Of a DNA stretch of 64,000 nucleotides, positions 1 to 6,757 are shown piece after piece (position 1 is the first letter of the stretch; the number at the start of each line of letters is the position of its first letter). The notes below the pieces were generated by a model. It did not search any database. It worked only from the letters and a program-made list of their open reading frames with translations, and was not told the origin of the DNA. The DNA lies in contig NZ_RAQH01000001.1 of NCBI RefSeq assembly GCF_003610695.1, positions 310,001 through 374,000 of the forward strand, given 5' to 3'. The position numbers and the translations under genes are program-made. This DNA is from Epilithonimonas arachidiradicis. Its GTDB lineage: Bacteria; Bacteroidota; Bacteroidia; Flavobacteriales; Weeksellaceae.

Positions 1-1086
1 ATGGAGAAAGAAGCCAAACCTTTGGTCAACAGATATTGGCTGACAGACGATTTTCCACACGAACTGATTCCAAAATTCAAAAAACTGAATCTCTGTGGTG
101 TCACCTACGAAGGTTACGGCTGCCCGAATTTACCATTCCTGATGGAAGGCGTCATTGCAATGGAAATTGCCAGAGTTGATGCGTCTTTGGCGACATTTTT
201 TGGTGTTCAGTCTGGATTATCAATGGGTTCTATTTATATGTGCGGCTCCGAGGAACAAAAGCAAAAATACCTTCCGGGAATGCAACAGTTTGATTTGATT
301 GGCGCATTTGGATTGACTGAGCCGGAAGTTGGTTCAGGCGCAGCTGGTGGACTAACGACAACCTGCAAAAAAGTAGATGGCGGCTGGATTCTGAATGGAC
401 AGAAAAAATGGATTGGGAACGCCACTTTTGCGGATGTGATTATCATTTGGGCGAGAGATTTAGATGATAATCAGGTAAAAGGTTTCATTGTCGAAAAAGA
501 CACACCAGGATTTGAAGTCGAAAAAATCAAAGGAAAAATGGCACTCCGAATTGTCCAAAACGGATTGATTACAATGAAAGATTGTTTCGTCGCCGATTCC
601 CAGAAAATGGAACACGCCAACAGTTTCAAAGACACTGCAAAAGTCCTTCAAATGACAAGAGCTGGCGTTGCGTGGATGGCGACAGGATGCGCAAGAGGTG
701 CTTATGAAAGTGCTTTGGAGTATACCAGAAAACGTAAACAATTCGGGAAGCCGATTGCCTCGTTTCAATTAGTTCAGGGACATTTGGTAGAAATGTTATC
801 TAATTTAACAGCAATGCAAACCTTAGTTTTCAGATTGTCCGAAATGCAGGATGCTGATATTTTGAAAGACGAACACGCATCTTTGGCAAAAGTTTTTTGC
901 AGTCTCAGAACTCGTGATGTAGTAGCACAAGCAAGAGAAGTAATGGGTGGAAATGGAATTCTTTTGGAACACGATGTTGCCCGTTTTGTTGCAGATGCAG
1001 AAGCTATCTATTCTTACGAAGGAACCAAGGAAATCAACTCGTTGATTGTCGGTCGTTCTATTACGGGAATGAGTGCGTTTGTTTAA
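1..1086 (+). CDS. acyl-CoA dehydrogenase, glutaryl-CoA dehydrogenase-like (5' end cut off)
   Basis: This is a flavin-dependent acyl-CoA dehydrogenase of the glutaryl-CoA dehydrogenase branch, which oxidises (and in true GCDH decarboxylates) an acyl-CoA thioester in amino-acid catabolism. The 361 visible residues contain the family blocks GLTEPEVGSG and NGQKKWIGN (FAD/acyl-CoA binding), RKRKQFGKPI, and near the C-terminus SYEGTKEINSLIVGR, whose Glu is the catalytic base in GCDH. Compared with my recollection of human GCDH, about 40 N-terminal residues are missing, so the Met at base 1 is probably internal and the real start lies left of the window. Substrate specificity cannot be read from the sequence. 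The next gene, msrB, starts about 50 bases downstream on the same strand. Confidence 0.85.
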   Translation: MEKEAKPLVNRYWLTDDFPHELIPKFKKLNLCGVTYEGYGCPNLPFLMEGVIAMEIARVDASLATFFGVQSGLSMGSIYMCGSEEQKQKYLPGMQQFDLIGAFGLTEPEVGSGAAGGLTTTCKKVDGGWILNGQKKWIGNATFADVIIIWARDLDDNQVKGFIVEKDTPGFEVEKIKGKMALRIVQNGLITMKDCFVADSQKMEHANSFKDTAKVLQMTRAGVAWMATGCARGAYESALEYTRKRKQFGKPIASFQLVQGHLVEMLSNLTAMQTLVFRLSEMQDADILKDEHASLAKVFCSLRTRDVVAQAREVMGGNGILLEHDVARFVADAEAIYSYEGTKEINSLIVGRSITGMSAFV

Positions 1087-1135
1087 CTATCTTATGATAA
1101 TGGAATCTTATATCAGATTTAGTAAATTTACATCA

Positions 1136-1675
1136 ATGAAAAAATTATTTTTTTTTATATTAATCAATTCATTTCTGCTCCAATGTGCGCAGAAAAAAGT
1201 TGACTTAACCAAACCGCAACAACAAACTAAAATGGAAGATAATACACACACCAATAACCCTTACTATTCAAGGACGGACAAAACTAAACTGAATGTTTCC
1301 AACGAAGAATGGAAAAAAATCCTTTCTCCAGAAGTTTATGCTATTGCTCGTGAAGCCAATACGGAATATCCTTTCACTGGAAAGTATAACGATTTTGATG
1401 AAGTCGGAGAATATTACTGTGCAGTTTGTGGCAATCATTTGTTCCGTTCAAGTTCTAAATTTGCGAGCACTTGCGGATGGCCGAGTTTCTTTGAAGCGGA
1501 TAAAGACGGCGTTATTTACAAGCGAGATTCGTCTCACGGAATGGAACGTATAGAGGTTCTTTGTAAACGCTGCGATTCTCACTTGGGACACGTTTTCAAT
1601 GACGGACCGCCGCCAACCGGAACCAGATATTGTATGAATTCCGTTAGTCTGGATTTTCAGCGAGATAAGAAATAA
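1136..1675 (+). CDS. msrB: exported peptide-methionine (R)-S-oxide reductase MsrB, probable lipoprotein
   Basis: MsrB reduces the R epimer of methionine sulfoxide in oxidised proteins. The catalytic domain occupies roughly residues 55-175. It has the structural zinc ligands CAVCG and CKRCDSHLGHVF and the catalytic Cys in RYCMNSVSLDF. I chose the ATG at 1136 because it gives MKKLFFFILINSFLLQCAQKK, a hydrophobic signal ending in a Cys, as in a lipoprotein. The longer reading frame from 1073 overlaps the previous gene and spoils that signal. The enzyme would therefore work outside the cytoplasm, repairing envelope proteins. A hairpin at 1681-1697 follows the stop codon. Confidence 0.93.
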   Translation: MKKLFFFILINSFLLQCAQKKVDLTKPQQQTKMEDNTHTNNPYYSRTDKTKLNVSNEEWKKILSPEVYAIAREANTEYPFTGKYNDFDEVGEYYCAVCGNHLFRSSSKFASTCGWPSFFEADKDGVIYKRDSSHGMERIEVLCKRCDSHLGHVFNDGPPPTGTRYCMNSVSLDFQRDKK

Positions 1676-1680
1676 ATCAG

Positions 1681-1702
1681 TCCCGAATTATTCGGGATTT
1701 TT
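1681..1702 (+). terminator. rho-independent terminator after msrB
   Basis: TCCCGAAT and ATTCGGGA form a perfect inverted repeat (1681-1697) followed by a run of five T. It begins five bases after the msrB stop codon. Confidence 0.8.
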
Positions 1703-1745
1703 CTTTGATATAATTTAAATTTGTAAGATTAAATCTAATTATAAG

Positions 1746-2498
1746 TTGAAAACAATATTCATCACCGGAGCCACTTCCGGAATTGGGAAAGCGACAGCTG
1801 TTTTATTAGCACAACAGAAAAACAGATTGATTATATGCGGCAGAAATCAAACCGTTCTCGAAGAACTTAAAACTGAATTATCCCAACAAACCGAAATTTT
1901 TAGTTTAAACTTCGATGTCCGTAATTCGGATGAGGTTTTTTCTGCCATTAATTCACTTCCGGAAGATTGGAAAAACATTGATGTTTTGATTAACAATGCA
2001 GGAAATGCTCATGGATTAGACCCGATTTCTGATGGAAATATTGATGATTGGAACTCGATGATGGACGGCAACGTGAAAGGTCTATTGTATGTTTCTCAAC
2101 CGATTATCAAACTGATGAAAGAAAAAAGAAATGGACAAATCATCAATATCAGCTCCGTTGCTGCGAGGCAAACTTATGCTAATGGAGTCGTTTATTGTGC
2201 TTCCAAAAAAGCCGTTGATGTGATTTCCGAAGGAATGAGAATCGAGTTGACAGAATTTGGAATCCGTGTTACGAATATCCAACCGGGAGCTGTAGAAACT
2301 GATTTTTCTAAAGTGAGATTCAAAGGGGATGATGAAAGAGCTGCAACAGTTTATGCGGGTTATGAGCCTTTGGTTGCGGAAGATATTGCGGATGCGATTG
2401 CTTATTGCATCAATGTTCCGGAAAGAATTTCGGTTTCTGATATGACGATTTATCCAAAAGCACAGGCGGAACCAAGGACGATTTACAGAAAATTATAA
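1746..2498 (+). CDS. short-chain dehydrogenase/reductase (YdfG-like)
   Basis: Classical SDR of 250 residues that uses NAD(P)H to oxidise or reduce a hydroxy/keto substrate, probably a 3-hydroxy acid as in YdfG. The nucleotide-binding motif TGATSGIG lies at residues 7-14, the NNAG motif near residue 85, and the catalytic Ser and YCASK (YxxxK) near residues 136 and 150. The start codon is TTG at 1746: it puts the Rossmann strand MKTIFITGATSG exactly at the N-terminus, and there is no in-frame ATG upstream. A TAAATTTG element (1716-1723) lies 22 bases before it and could be the -7 box. The substrate is unknown. Confidence 0.88.
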   Translation: MKTIFITGATSGIGKATAVLLAQQKNRLIICGRNQTVLEELKTELSQQTEIFSLNFDVRNSDEVFSAINSLPEDWKNIDVLINNAGNAHGLDPISDGNIDDWNSMMDGNVKGLLYVSQPIIKLMKEKRNGQIINISSVAARQTYANGVVYCASKKAVDVISEGMRIELTEFGIRVTNIQPGAVETDFSKVRFKGDDERAATVYAGYEPLVAEDIADAIAYCINVPERISVSDMTIYPKAQAEPRTIYRKL

Positions 2499-2505
2499 TC
2501 TGACA

Positions 2506-2934
2506 ATGAGGTTTTTAAGCTTATTTTTCTGCCTGTTTTTTGTTGCTGGATTTTCTCAGAATTATTCTAAGAAAGAAAAAGTATTGTTGATGCAGGTTTC
2601 GAAGTTGGACTCTTTGATGCAAAATAACAATTCCAAGATATTAGAATTGTTTTCTGACGATGTTTCTTTTGGACATTCCAATGGCTGGATTCAGAATAAA
2701 GATGATTTCAAAACAGATTTCGAATCCGGAAAAGTAAAATATCAATCCGTAAAACAAACCGAATTGAAGGAATTTAAAATCAAAAATAAATTCGCAAACG
2801 TCAGAAGAACTATTGCTGTAAAAGGACTTTACAAAAATGAAATATTCCAAATGAAATTATCTGTTCTCGAATTCTGGATTCGACAAAAAGGAATCTGGAA
2901 ATTGTGGAGCCGACAAAGTGTGAGTTTGAAATAA
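2506..2934 (+). CDS. secreted DUF4440/NTF2-like protein
   Basis: A 142-residue protein with an N-terminal signal peptide (MRFLSLFFCLFFVAGFSQ, probable cleavage after Ser/Gln around residue 18). The remainder has the pattern of an NTF2-like/DUF4440 fold: a long first helix (LMQVSKLDSLMQNN), a FSDDVSFGHSNG segment, and a C-terminal strand ending in IWKLWSRQSVSL. Such proteins bind small ligands or have weak enzymatic activity; no function can be assigned here. It starts seven bases after the SDR stop codon, so the two are probably co-transcribed. It is exported, so it would act in the periplasm. Confidence 0.75.
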   Translation: MRFLSLFFCLFFVAGFSQNYSKKEKVLLMQVSKLDSLMQNNNSKILELFSDDVSFGHSNGWIQNKDDFKTDFESGKVKYQSVKQTELKEFKIKNKFANVRRTIAVKGLYKNEIFQMKLSVLEFWIRQKGIWKLWSRQSVSLK

Positions 2935-2957
2935 TTCTTCCTTAATCCTTACATTTG
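2925..2957 (+). promoter_or_regulatory. Bacteroidota-type promoter of tsaB
   Basis: TTTG (2925-2928), a gap of 21 bases, then TACATTTG (2950-2957), which fits the Bacteroidota -33/-7 pattern TTTG-N19-TAnnTTTG. The tsaB ATG begins only four bases after the -7 box, so the mRNA may be leaderless or nearly so. Confidence 0.55.
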
Positions 2958-2961
2958 CAGA

Positions 2962-3648
2962 ATGAAAATCCTTCACATAGAAACCTCTTCAAAAAACTGT
3001 TCTGTTGCCATTTCTGATGGCGAAAATCTGCTTTGCCTTTGCGAGGAAGTTTCTGATAATTATAAACAATCCGAAAGTCTTCACAGCTTTGTTGAATGGG
3101 CTTTGGAAGGCGCAGAAATTTCTTTGAAAGATTTGGATGCTATTTCTTTGGGAAAAGGTCCTGGTTCTTATACAGGTCTTAGAATTGGTGCCGCTTCTGC
3201 AAAAGGTTTTTGTTACGGACTTAAATTGCCTTTGATTGCCGTTAATTCTTTGGATTCTATGGTTGAAGAATTTGTGAATCAAGGGTTTGAATTGATTATT
3301 CCTTTGATTGATGCCAGAAGAATGGAAGTTTACACCGCTTATTTTGACGGGCAATCTGGCAAAATTATTTCTGAAACTGAAGCAAAAATCCTCGATGAAA
3401 ATTCTTTTTCAGAATTAGTGGACAAGAAAATTCTTTTCATTGGAGATGGCGCAAAAAAAGCACAGGAAATTCTCAATCTTCCGAATGCAGAATTCAAACA
3501 TGATATTTATCCATCAGCAAAAGGATTGATTAAAAAATCTGTGGATAAATTCAATCAACAAGATTTTGAAAATGTCGCTTATTTTGAACCTTTTTATCTG
3601 AAAGATTTTCAGGGAATCAAGAAAGCTGACCGCATAAAAAAATCCTGA
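2962..3648 (+). CDS. tsaB: tRNA threonylcarbamoyladenosine biosynthesis protein TsaB
   Basis: TsaB is the inactive ASKHA-fold partner that dimerises with TsaD in the complex making N6-threonylcarbamoyladenosine at position 37 of ANN-decoding tRNAs. The 228-residue protein has the expected N-terminus (MKILHIETSS...VAISDG) and the hallmark GKGPGSYTGLRIG at residues 64-76. Length is normal for the family. The stop codon lies inside the left arm of the transcription terminator at 3641-3662, so gene and terminator overlap. It converges with the sugar dehydrogenase gene on the other strand. Confidence 0.95.
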   Translation: MKILHIETSSKNCSVAISDGENLLCLCEEVSDNYKQSESLHSFVEWALEGAEISLKDLDAISLGKGPGSYTGLRIGAASAKGFCYGLKLPLIAVNSLDSMVEEFVNQGFELIIPLIDARRMEVYTAYFDGQSGKIISETEAKILDENSFSELVDKKILFIGDGAKKAQEILNLPNAEFKHDIYPSAKGLIKKSVDKFNQQDFENVAYFEPFYLKDFQGIKKADRIKKS

Positions 3649-3662
3649 TTTAATCAGGATTT
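3641..3662. terminator. bidirectional terminator between tsaB and the sugar dehydrogenase gene
   Basis: AATCCTGATT pairs with AATCAGGATT across a very small loop. A-rich sequence on the left and T-rich on the right let it serve both converging genes. The tsaB TGA stop is within the left arm. Confidence 0.8.
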
Positions 3663-3667
3663 TGAAT

Positions 3668-4867
3668 TTATTTTTTAGAAATTTTATAAAGTTTTCCACT
3701 ATCTGTAATTCCATAGAGATTACCATCCATCCCGTTCAGAACATCCCGGAATCTTTCTTTTTGATCAAGAAGCAATCGTTCTTCGCCAACCACTTTGTTG
3801 TCCTTAATCACGATTCTATTAATATGTTCGCCGCTTAGACATCCGATGAAAAGATTATTTTTCCATTCCTCGATATTTCCTGTATAAAATGTTACGCCAC
3901 TTGGCGAAACCACAGGATCCCAATAGTAAACGGGTTGTTCTGTTCCGGCTTTCTGTGTTGTTCCATTATTGATTTTTTCTCCGGAATATTCGATTCCGTA
4001 AGTCACATCGCCCCAACCATAATTTTTTCCAGCTTGGATGAGATTGATTTCGTCTCCACCTCTTGGTCCCATCTCGATATCCCAAAGCTGACCTTTTTCA
4101 TCCAGAGCCAAACCTTGCGGGCTACGGATTCCGTAGGCAAAGATTTCAGGTTTGTAACCATCTTTTCCTATGAATGGGTTTCCCGGAGCGGGTTTTCCGT
4201 CTTTGGTAATTTTCAGGATTTTACCAAGATAATTATCTGTTTTCTGAGCGTAAACTCTTGTTTGTTTATCTGATCTTTCGCCTGTGCTGACGAACAGATT
4301 TCCGTCTTTGTCAAAAACCAATCGGCTACCGTAGTGTTTATCGCCATCGTAAGTTGGTGTTGCTCGGAAAATCACTTTGACGTCAGAAATTGTTTTAAGA
4401 TCAGAAGATAATCTACCTTTTCCGACAGCGGTATGATTTCCGCCTTCATAAGGTTCAGAAAAACTGAAATAGATGATATTATTGGTTTTAAAATCTGGAT
4501 CCAAGGCCACGTCTAACATTCCGCCTTGTCCTTTAGCATCTACTTTTGGAAAGCCATCGATTTTCGAAACTTGTTTACCATCTACAGAAACAACATTCAT
4601 AAATCCAGTCTTCTCAGTGATCAAAAATCTGCCGTCAGGTAGATTGATAATTCCCCAAGGTTTTCCCAGAGAAGTATTCAAAACTTCAACATTGTAAGGT
4701 GTTGTAGTTTTTACAGGTGTTATTCTTGTTTGTCCTGCAAATGCAGGTTTGTAATTCGTATTTGCTTTTTCCTCTATAGCAGAGACTTTGCTGGGTTTTC
4801 CCTTGCTTTGGCACGAATAAAATGCACCGATTAACGAAAGGAAAAAAGGAAGTGTGGATTTTAACAT
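3668..4867 (-). CDS. PQQ-dependent sugar dehydrogenase, lipoprotein (GSDH family)
   Basis: A soluble-type six-bladed beta-propeller aldose/glucose dehydrogenase of the glucose/sorbosone dehydrogenase family, which oxidises sugars with pyrroloquinoline quinone. Family signatures are KPWGIINLPDGRFLITE near the start, DKHYGSRLVFDKDGNLFVS in the middle, and RSPQGLALDEKGQLWDIEMG followed by GGDEINLIQAGKNYGWG. The N-terminus (MLKSTLPFFLSLIGAFYSC) is a lipoprotein-type signal with Cys19, so the enzyme is anchored outside the cytoplasm. Length (399 residues) is normal. No PQQ synthesis genes are in the window, so the cofactor may be scavenged. Divergent from the blaI-like gene, with about 100 bases between them. 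Confidence 0.88.
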   Translation of the reverse strand: MLKSTLPFFLSLIGAFYSCQSKGKPSKVSAIEEKANTNYKPAFAGQTRITPVKTTTPYNVEVLNTSLGKPWGIINLPDGRFLITEKTGFMNVVSVDGKQVSKIDGFPKVDAKGQGGMLDVALDPDFKTNNIIYFSFSEPYEGGNHTAVGKGRLSSDLKTISDVKVIFRATPTYDGDKHYGSRLVFDKDGNLFVSTGERSDKQTRVYAQKTDNYLGKILKITKDGKPAPGNPFIGKDGYKPEIFAYGIRSPQGLALDEKGQLWDIEMGPRGGDEINLIQAGKNYGWGDVTYGIEYSGEKINNGTTQKAGTEQPVYYWDPVVSPSGVTFYTGNIEEWKNNLFIGCLSGEHINRIVIKDNKVVGEERLLLDQKERFRDVLNGMDGNLYGITDSGKLYKISKK

Positions 4868-4911
4868 AATATTTATTTTCTGTTTGGAATGGAAAAATAA
4901 TGCCAGTAAAA

Positions 4912-4947
4912 TTTGTTAGTTTAAATTTTAATTCTACATTTGTAGAA
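4912..4947 (+). promoter_or_regulatory. consensus promoter with a BlaI/MecI-type operator on its -7 box
   Basis: TTTG (4912-4915), exactly 19 bases, then TACATTTG (4935-4942): a perfect TTTG-N19-TAnnTTTG promoter. The -7 box sits inside the inverted repeat TTCTACATTTGTAGAA (4932-4947), whose core TACAnnTGTA is the operator core known for BlaI/MecI repressors. A second half-matching copy (TATATTTGTAGAA, 4955-4967) follows 20 bases later and runs into the start codon. Repressor binding would cover the promoter. Confidence 0.75.
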
Positions 4948-4966
4948 TAAATTTTATATTTGTAGA

Positions 4967-5338
4967 ATGAAAGAACAAAAATTGACAGATACAGAAATTG
5001 TTTTAATGGAGATTCTTTGGCAAAAAGAAAAGGTTTTTATGAAAGATATTTTGGAAGAATATGCGGAACCAAAACCTGCTGCAACAACCATTGCAACTCT
5101 TCTCAAAAGAATGCAGAACAAAGATTTGATAGGCTACAAAACTTATGGAAACTCGAGAGAATATTTTCCAAAAGTGAAGAAAGAAGATTATTTCCAGGAA
5201 GAAATGACTTCTATGATTGACCGTTTTTTTAATAATTCTGTGAGTCAGTTTGCATCATTTTTCACTTCGAATGCAAAATTGTCCCAGAAACAATTGAAAG
5301 AACTACGAGATATCATTGACAAAGAAATAACTGACTAA
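4967..5338 (+). CDS. BlaI/MecI/CopY-family repressor
   Basis: A 123-residue winged-helix repressor. The N-terminal half (LTDTEIVLMEILWQKEKVFMKDILEEY...TTIATLLKRMQNKDLIGYKTYGNSREYFP) is the DNA-binding domain of the BlaI family; the C-terminal helices (residues 75-123) would form the dimer and carry the site cleaved on induction. The gene lies one base before the M56 peptidase gene, the usual repressor/sensor-protease pair. The BlaI-type palindrome over its own promoter implies autorepression. What it senses here is not visible; no beta-lactamase gene is next to the pair. The class A/C-type serine hydrolase gene near 59 kb is far away and lacks this operator. Confidence 0.9.
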   Translation: MKEQKLTDTEIVLMEILWQKEKVFMKDILEEYAEPKPAATTIATLLKRMQNKDLIGYKTYGNSREYFPKVKKEDYFQEEMTSMIDRFFNNSVSQFASFFTSNAKLSQKQLKELRDIIDKEITD

Positions 5339-5339
5339 A

Positions 5340-6689
5340 ATGTTAATCATTATTTTCAAAATAATCCTTTGTTCATCGTTGTTGATAGGGGTTTATTATT
5401 TGTTTTTGCAAAGAGAGAAAATGTTCCGCTTCAACAGGTTTTATCTTTTGTTGGCTTTGGTGTTTTCTTATGTAATTCCGTTTGTGAAAATCAACCTTCC
5501 TGCTGTTTCTCAACAGAAAAAAGAATTGATTTTTGACGAAATCCAAACTCAACAATTGATGCAGACAACAACTCAAGCAACTGATTTTAATTGGATGAGT
5601 TTGATTGTTCCAATTTGTATTTTAATATCAATTGGTTTGATTATCAGAACTGTAATTTCAATTAGAAAAATTATTACTCTGAAAGGAAAAGAGATCAATT
5701 ATCAAAATCAGAAAGTGAAATTAGTAGATAAAAATCTGCCTCCGTTCAGTTTTTGGAATAAAATCTATCTGAACAAAAATTACTTCGAAAAAGGGCAAAT
5801 CGATAACCGAATTTTTCAACATGAGAAAACACATTTGGTTCAGAAACATTCTTGGGATATTCTATTTTTACAACTTTTGAAAATTATTTCCTGGTTCAAT
5901 CCGGCTTTATATTTTTATAAAAAAGCAATGACAGATAACCACGAGTTTTTGGCAGATGAAAGCATTATTCAACAAAAAAATAACGTGAAAGATTATCAGA
6001 CCTTGATTCTTTCAGAAATTCTCCAAACCCAGAATCTAAAACTGACACACCAATTCAATTACAATAACACCAAAAAACGATTTATTATGATGACAATTAA
6101 AAAGTCAAAATTCGAAAAAACAAAAAAAATAGTTGCGGTTTCTGCTTTTGCAGGATTGAGTCTTTTGTTTGTTCAAAAAGTTTATGCTTCGGAAATCAAG
6201 CTTGAAAACCGGATAAGTACGCCAGAAATAGTAGTTAGTCATTCTACAAAACTTGATACGATTCCACAGAAAATGGAAGCAAAAAATAACCTTAAACTTA
6301 AAAATGCTAAAAAAGTAAAAACAATATCAGCACAAAAGGAGCTTAAAGAAAACGAATTGCCAATCCCACCTCCGCCGCCGCCAGCAAGAGAAGGAAAACC
6401 TGCAGAGTTTCCAGAAGGTTTACAAGCATTAAGAACACAATTCGCCAATACTTTTGATTCTTCAAAACTTGAAAACAAAGGAATGTTGAGAACCAATCTT
6501 TATATTTCGATTGATGAAAACGGGGTAACCAAAGACATCAGAGCGGAAGGTAGCAATCAGGATTTCAATAATGAGGCAATAAGAAGCCTAAAATCTGTTG
6601 TTCAGGACAAAAAATGGAAACCAGCGACCGAAGATGGAAAAGAATCTGCAACTGTTTTTAAACTTCCAATTACGATGAATTTCCAATAG
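5340..6689 (+). CDS. BlaR1-like M56 membrane metallopeptidase with C-terminal TonB domain
   Basis: A 449-residue integral membrane zinc peptidase of family M56. Predicted membrane segments lie near residues 2-22, 33-50, 84-104 and 262-283. The zinc motif HEKTH is at residues 161-165 and the second motif NHEFLADE at 200-207. After the last membrane segment come a charged linker, a short proline run (PIPPPPPPA) and about 90 residues resembling a TonB C-terminal domain (YISIDENGVTKDIRAEG...KWKPATEDGK...FKLPITMNF). A penicillin-binding sensor domain, as in BlaR1, is absent. The likely role is signal-dependent cleavage of the adjacent repressor; the TonB-like end suggests contact with an outer-membrane protein. 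This last point is inference. Confidence 0.85.
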   Translation: MLIIIFKIILCSSLLIGVYYLFLQREKMFRFNRFYLLLALVFSYVIPFVKINLPAVSQQKKELIFDEIQTQQLMQTTTQATDFNWMSLIVPICILISIGLIIRTVISIRKIITLKGKEINYQNQKVKLVDKNLPPFSFWNKIYLNKNYFEKGQIDNRIFQHEKTHLVQKHSWDILFLQLLKIISWFNPALYFYKKAMTDNHEFLADESIIQQKNNVKDYQTLILSEILQTQNLKLTHQFNYNNTKKRFIMMTIKKSKFEKTKKIVAVSAFAGLSLLFVQKVYASEIKLENRISTPEIVVSHSTKLDTIPQKMEAKNNLKLKNAKKVKTISAQKELKENELPIPPPPPPAREGKPAEFPEGLQALRTQFANTFDSSKLENKGMLRTNLYISIDENGVTKDIRAEGSNQDFNNEAIRSLKSVVQDKKWKPATEDGKESATVFKLPITMNFQ

Positions 6690-6710
6690 AATATCTTTAT
6701 CATCAACATC

Positions 6711-6739
6711 AAACGTTTCGCATCCCGAAACGTTTTTTT
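6711..6739 (+). terminator. terminator after the M56 peptidase gene
   Basis: AAACGTTTCG, loop CATCC, then CGAAACGTTTTTTT: a ten-base stem ending in a T run, 21 bases after the stop codon. Confidence 0.85.
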
Positions 6740-6757
6740 ATTTTGTATTTTTGTTAG

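Noticed and set aside
4967-6689. A beta-lactam resistance locus
   Set aside because: The BlaI/M56 pair lacks a penicillin-sensing domain and no beta-lactamase gene is adjacent; the serine hydrolase at 59 kb is distant and of a broad family.
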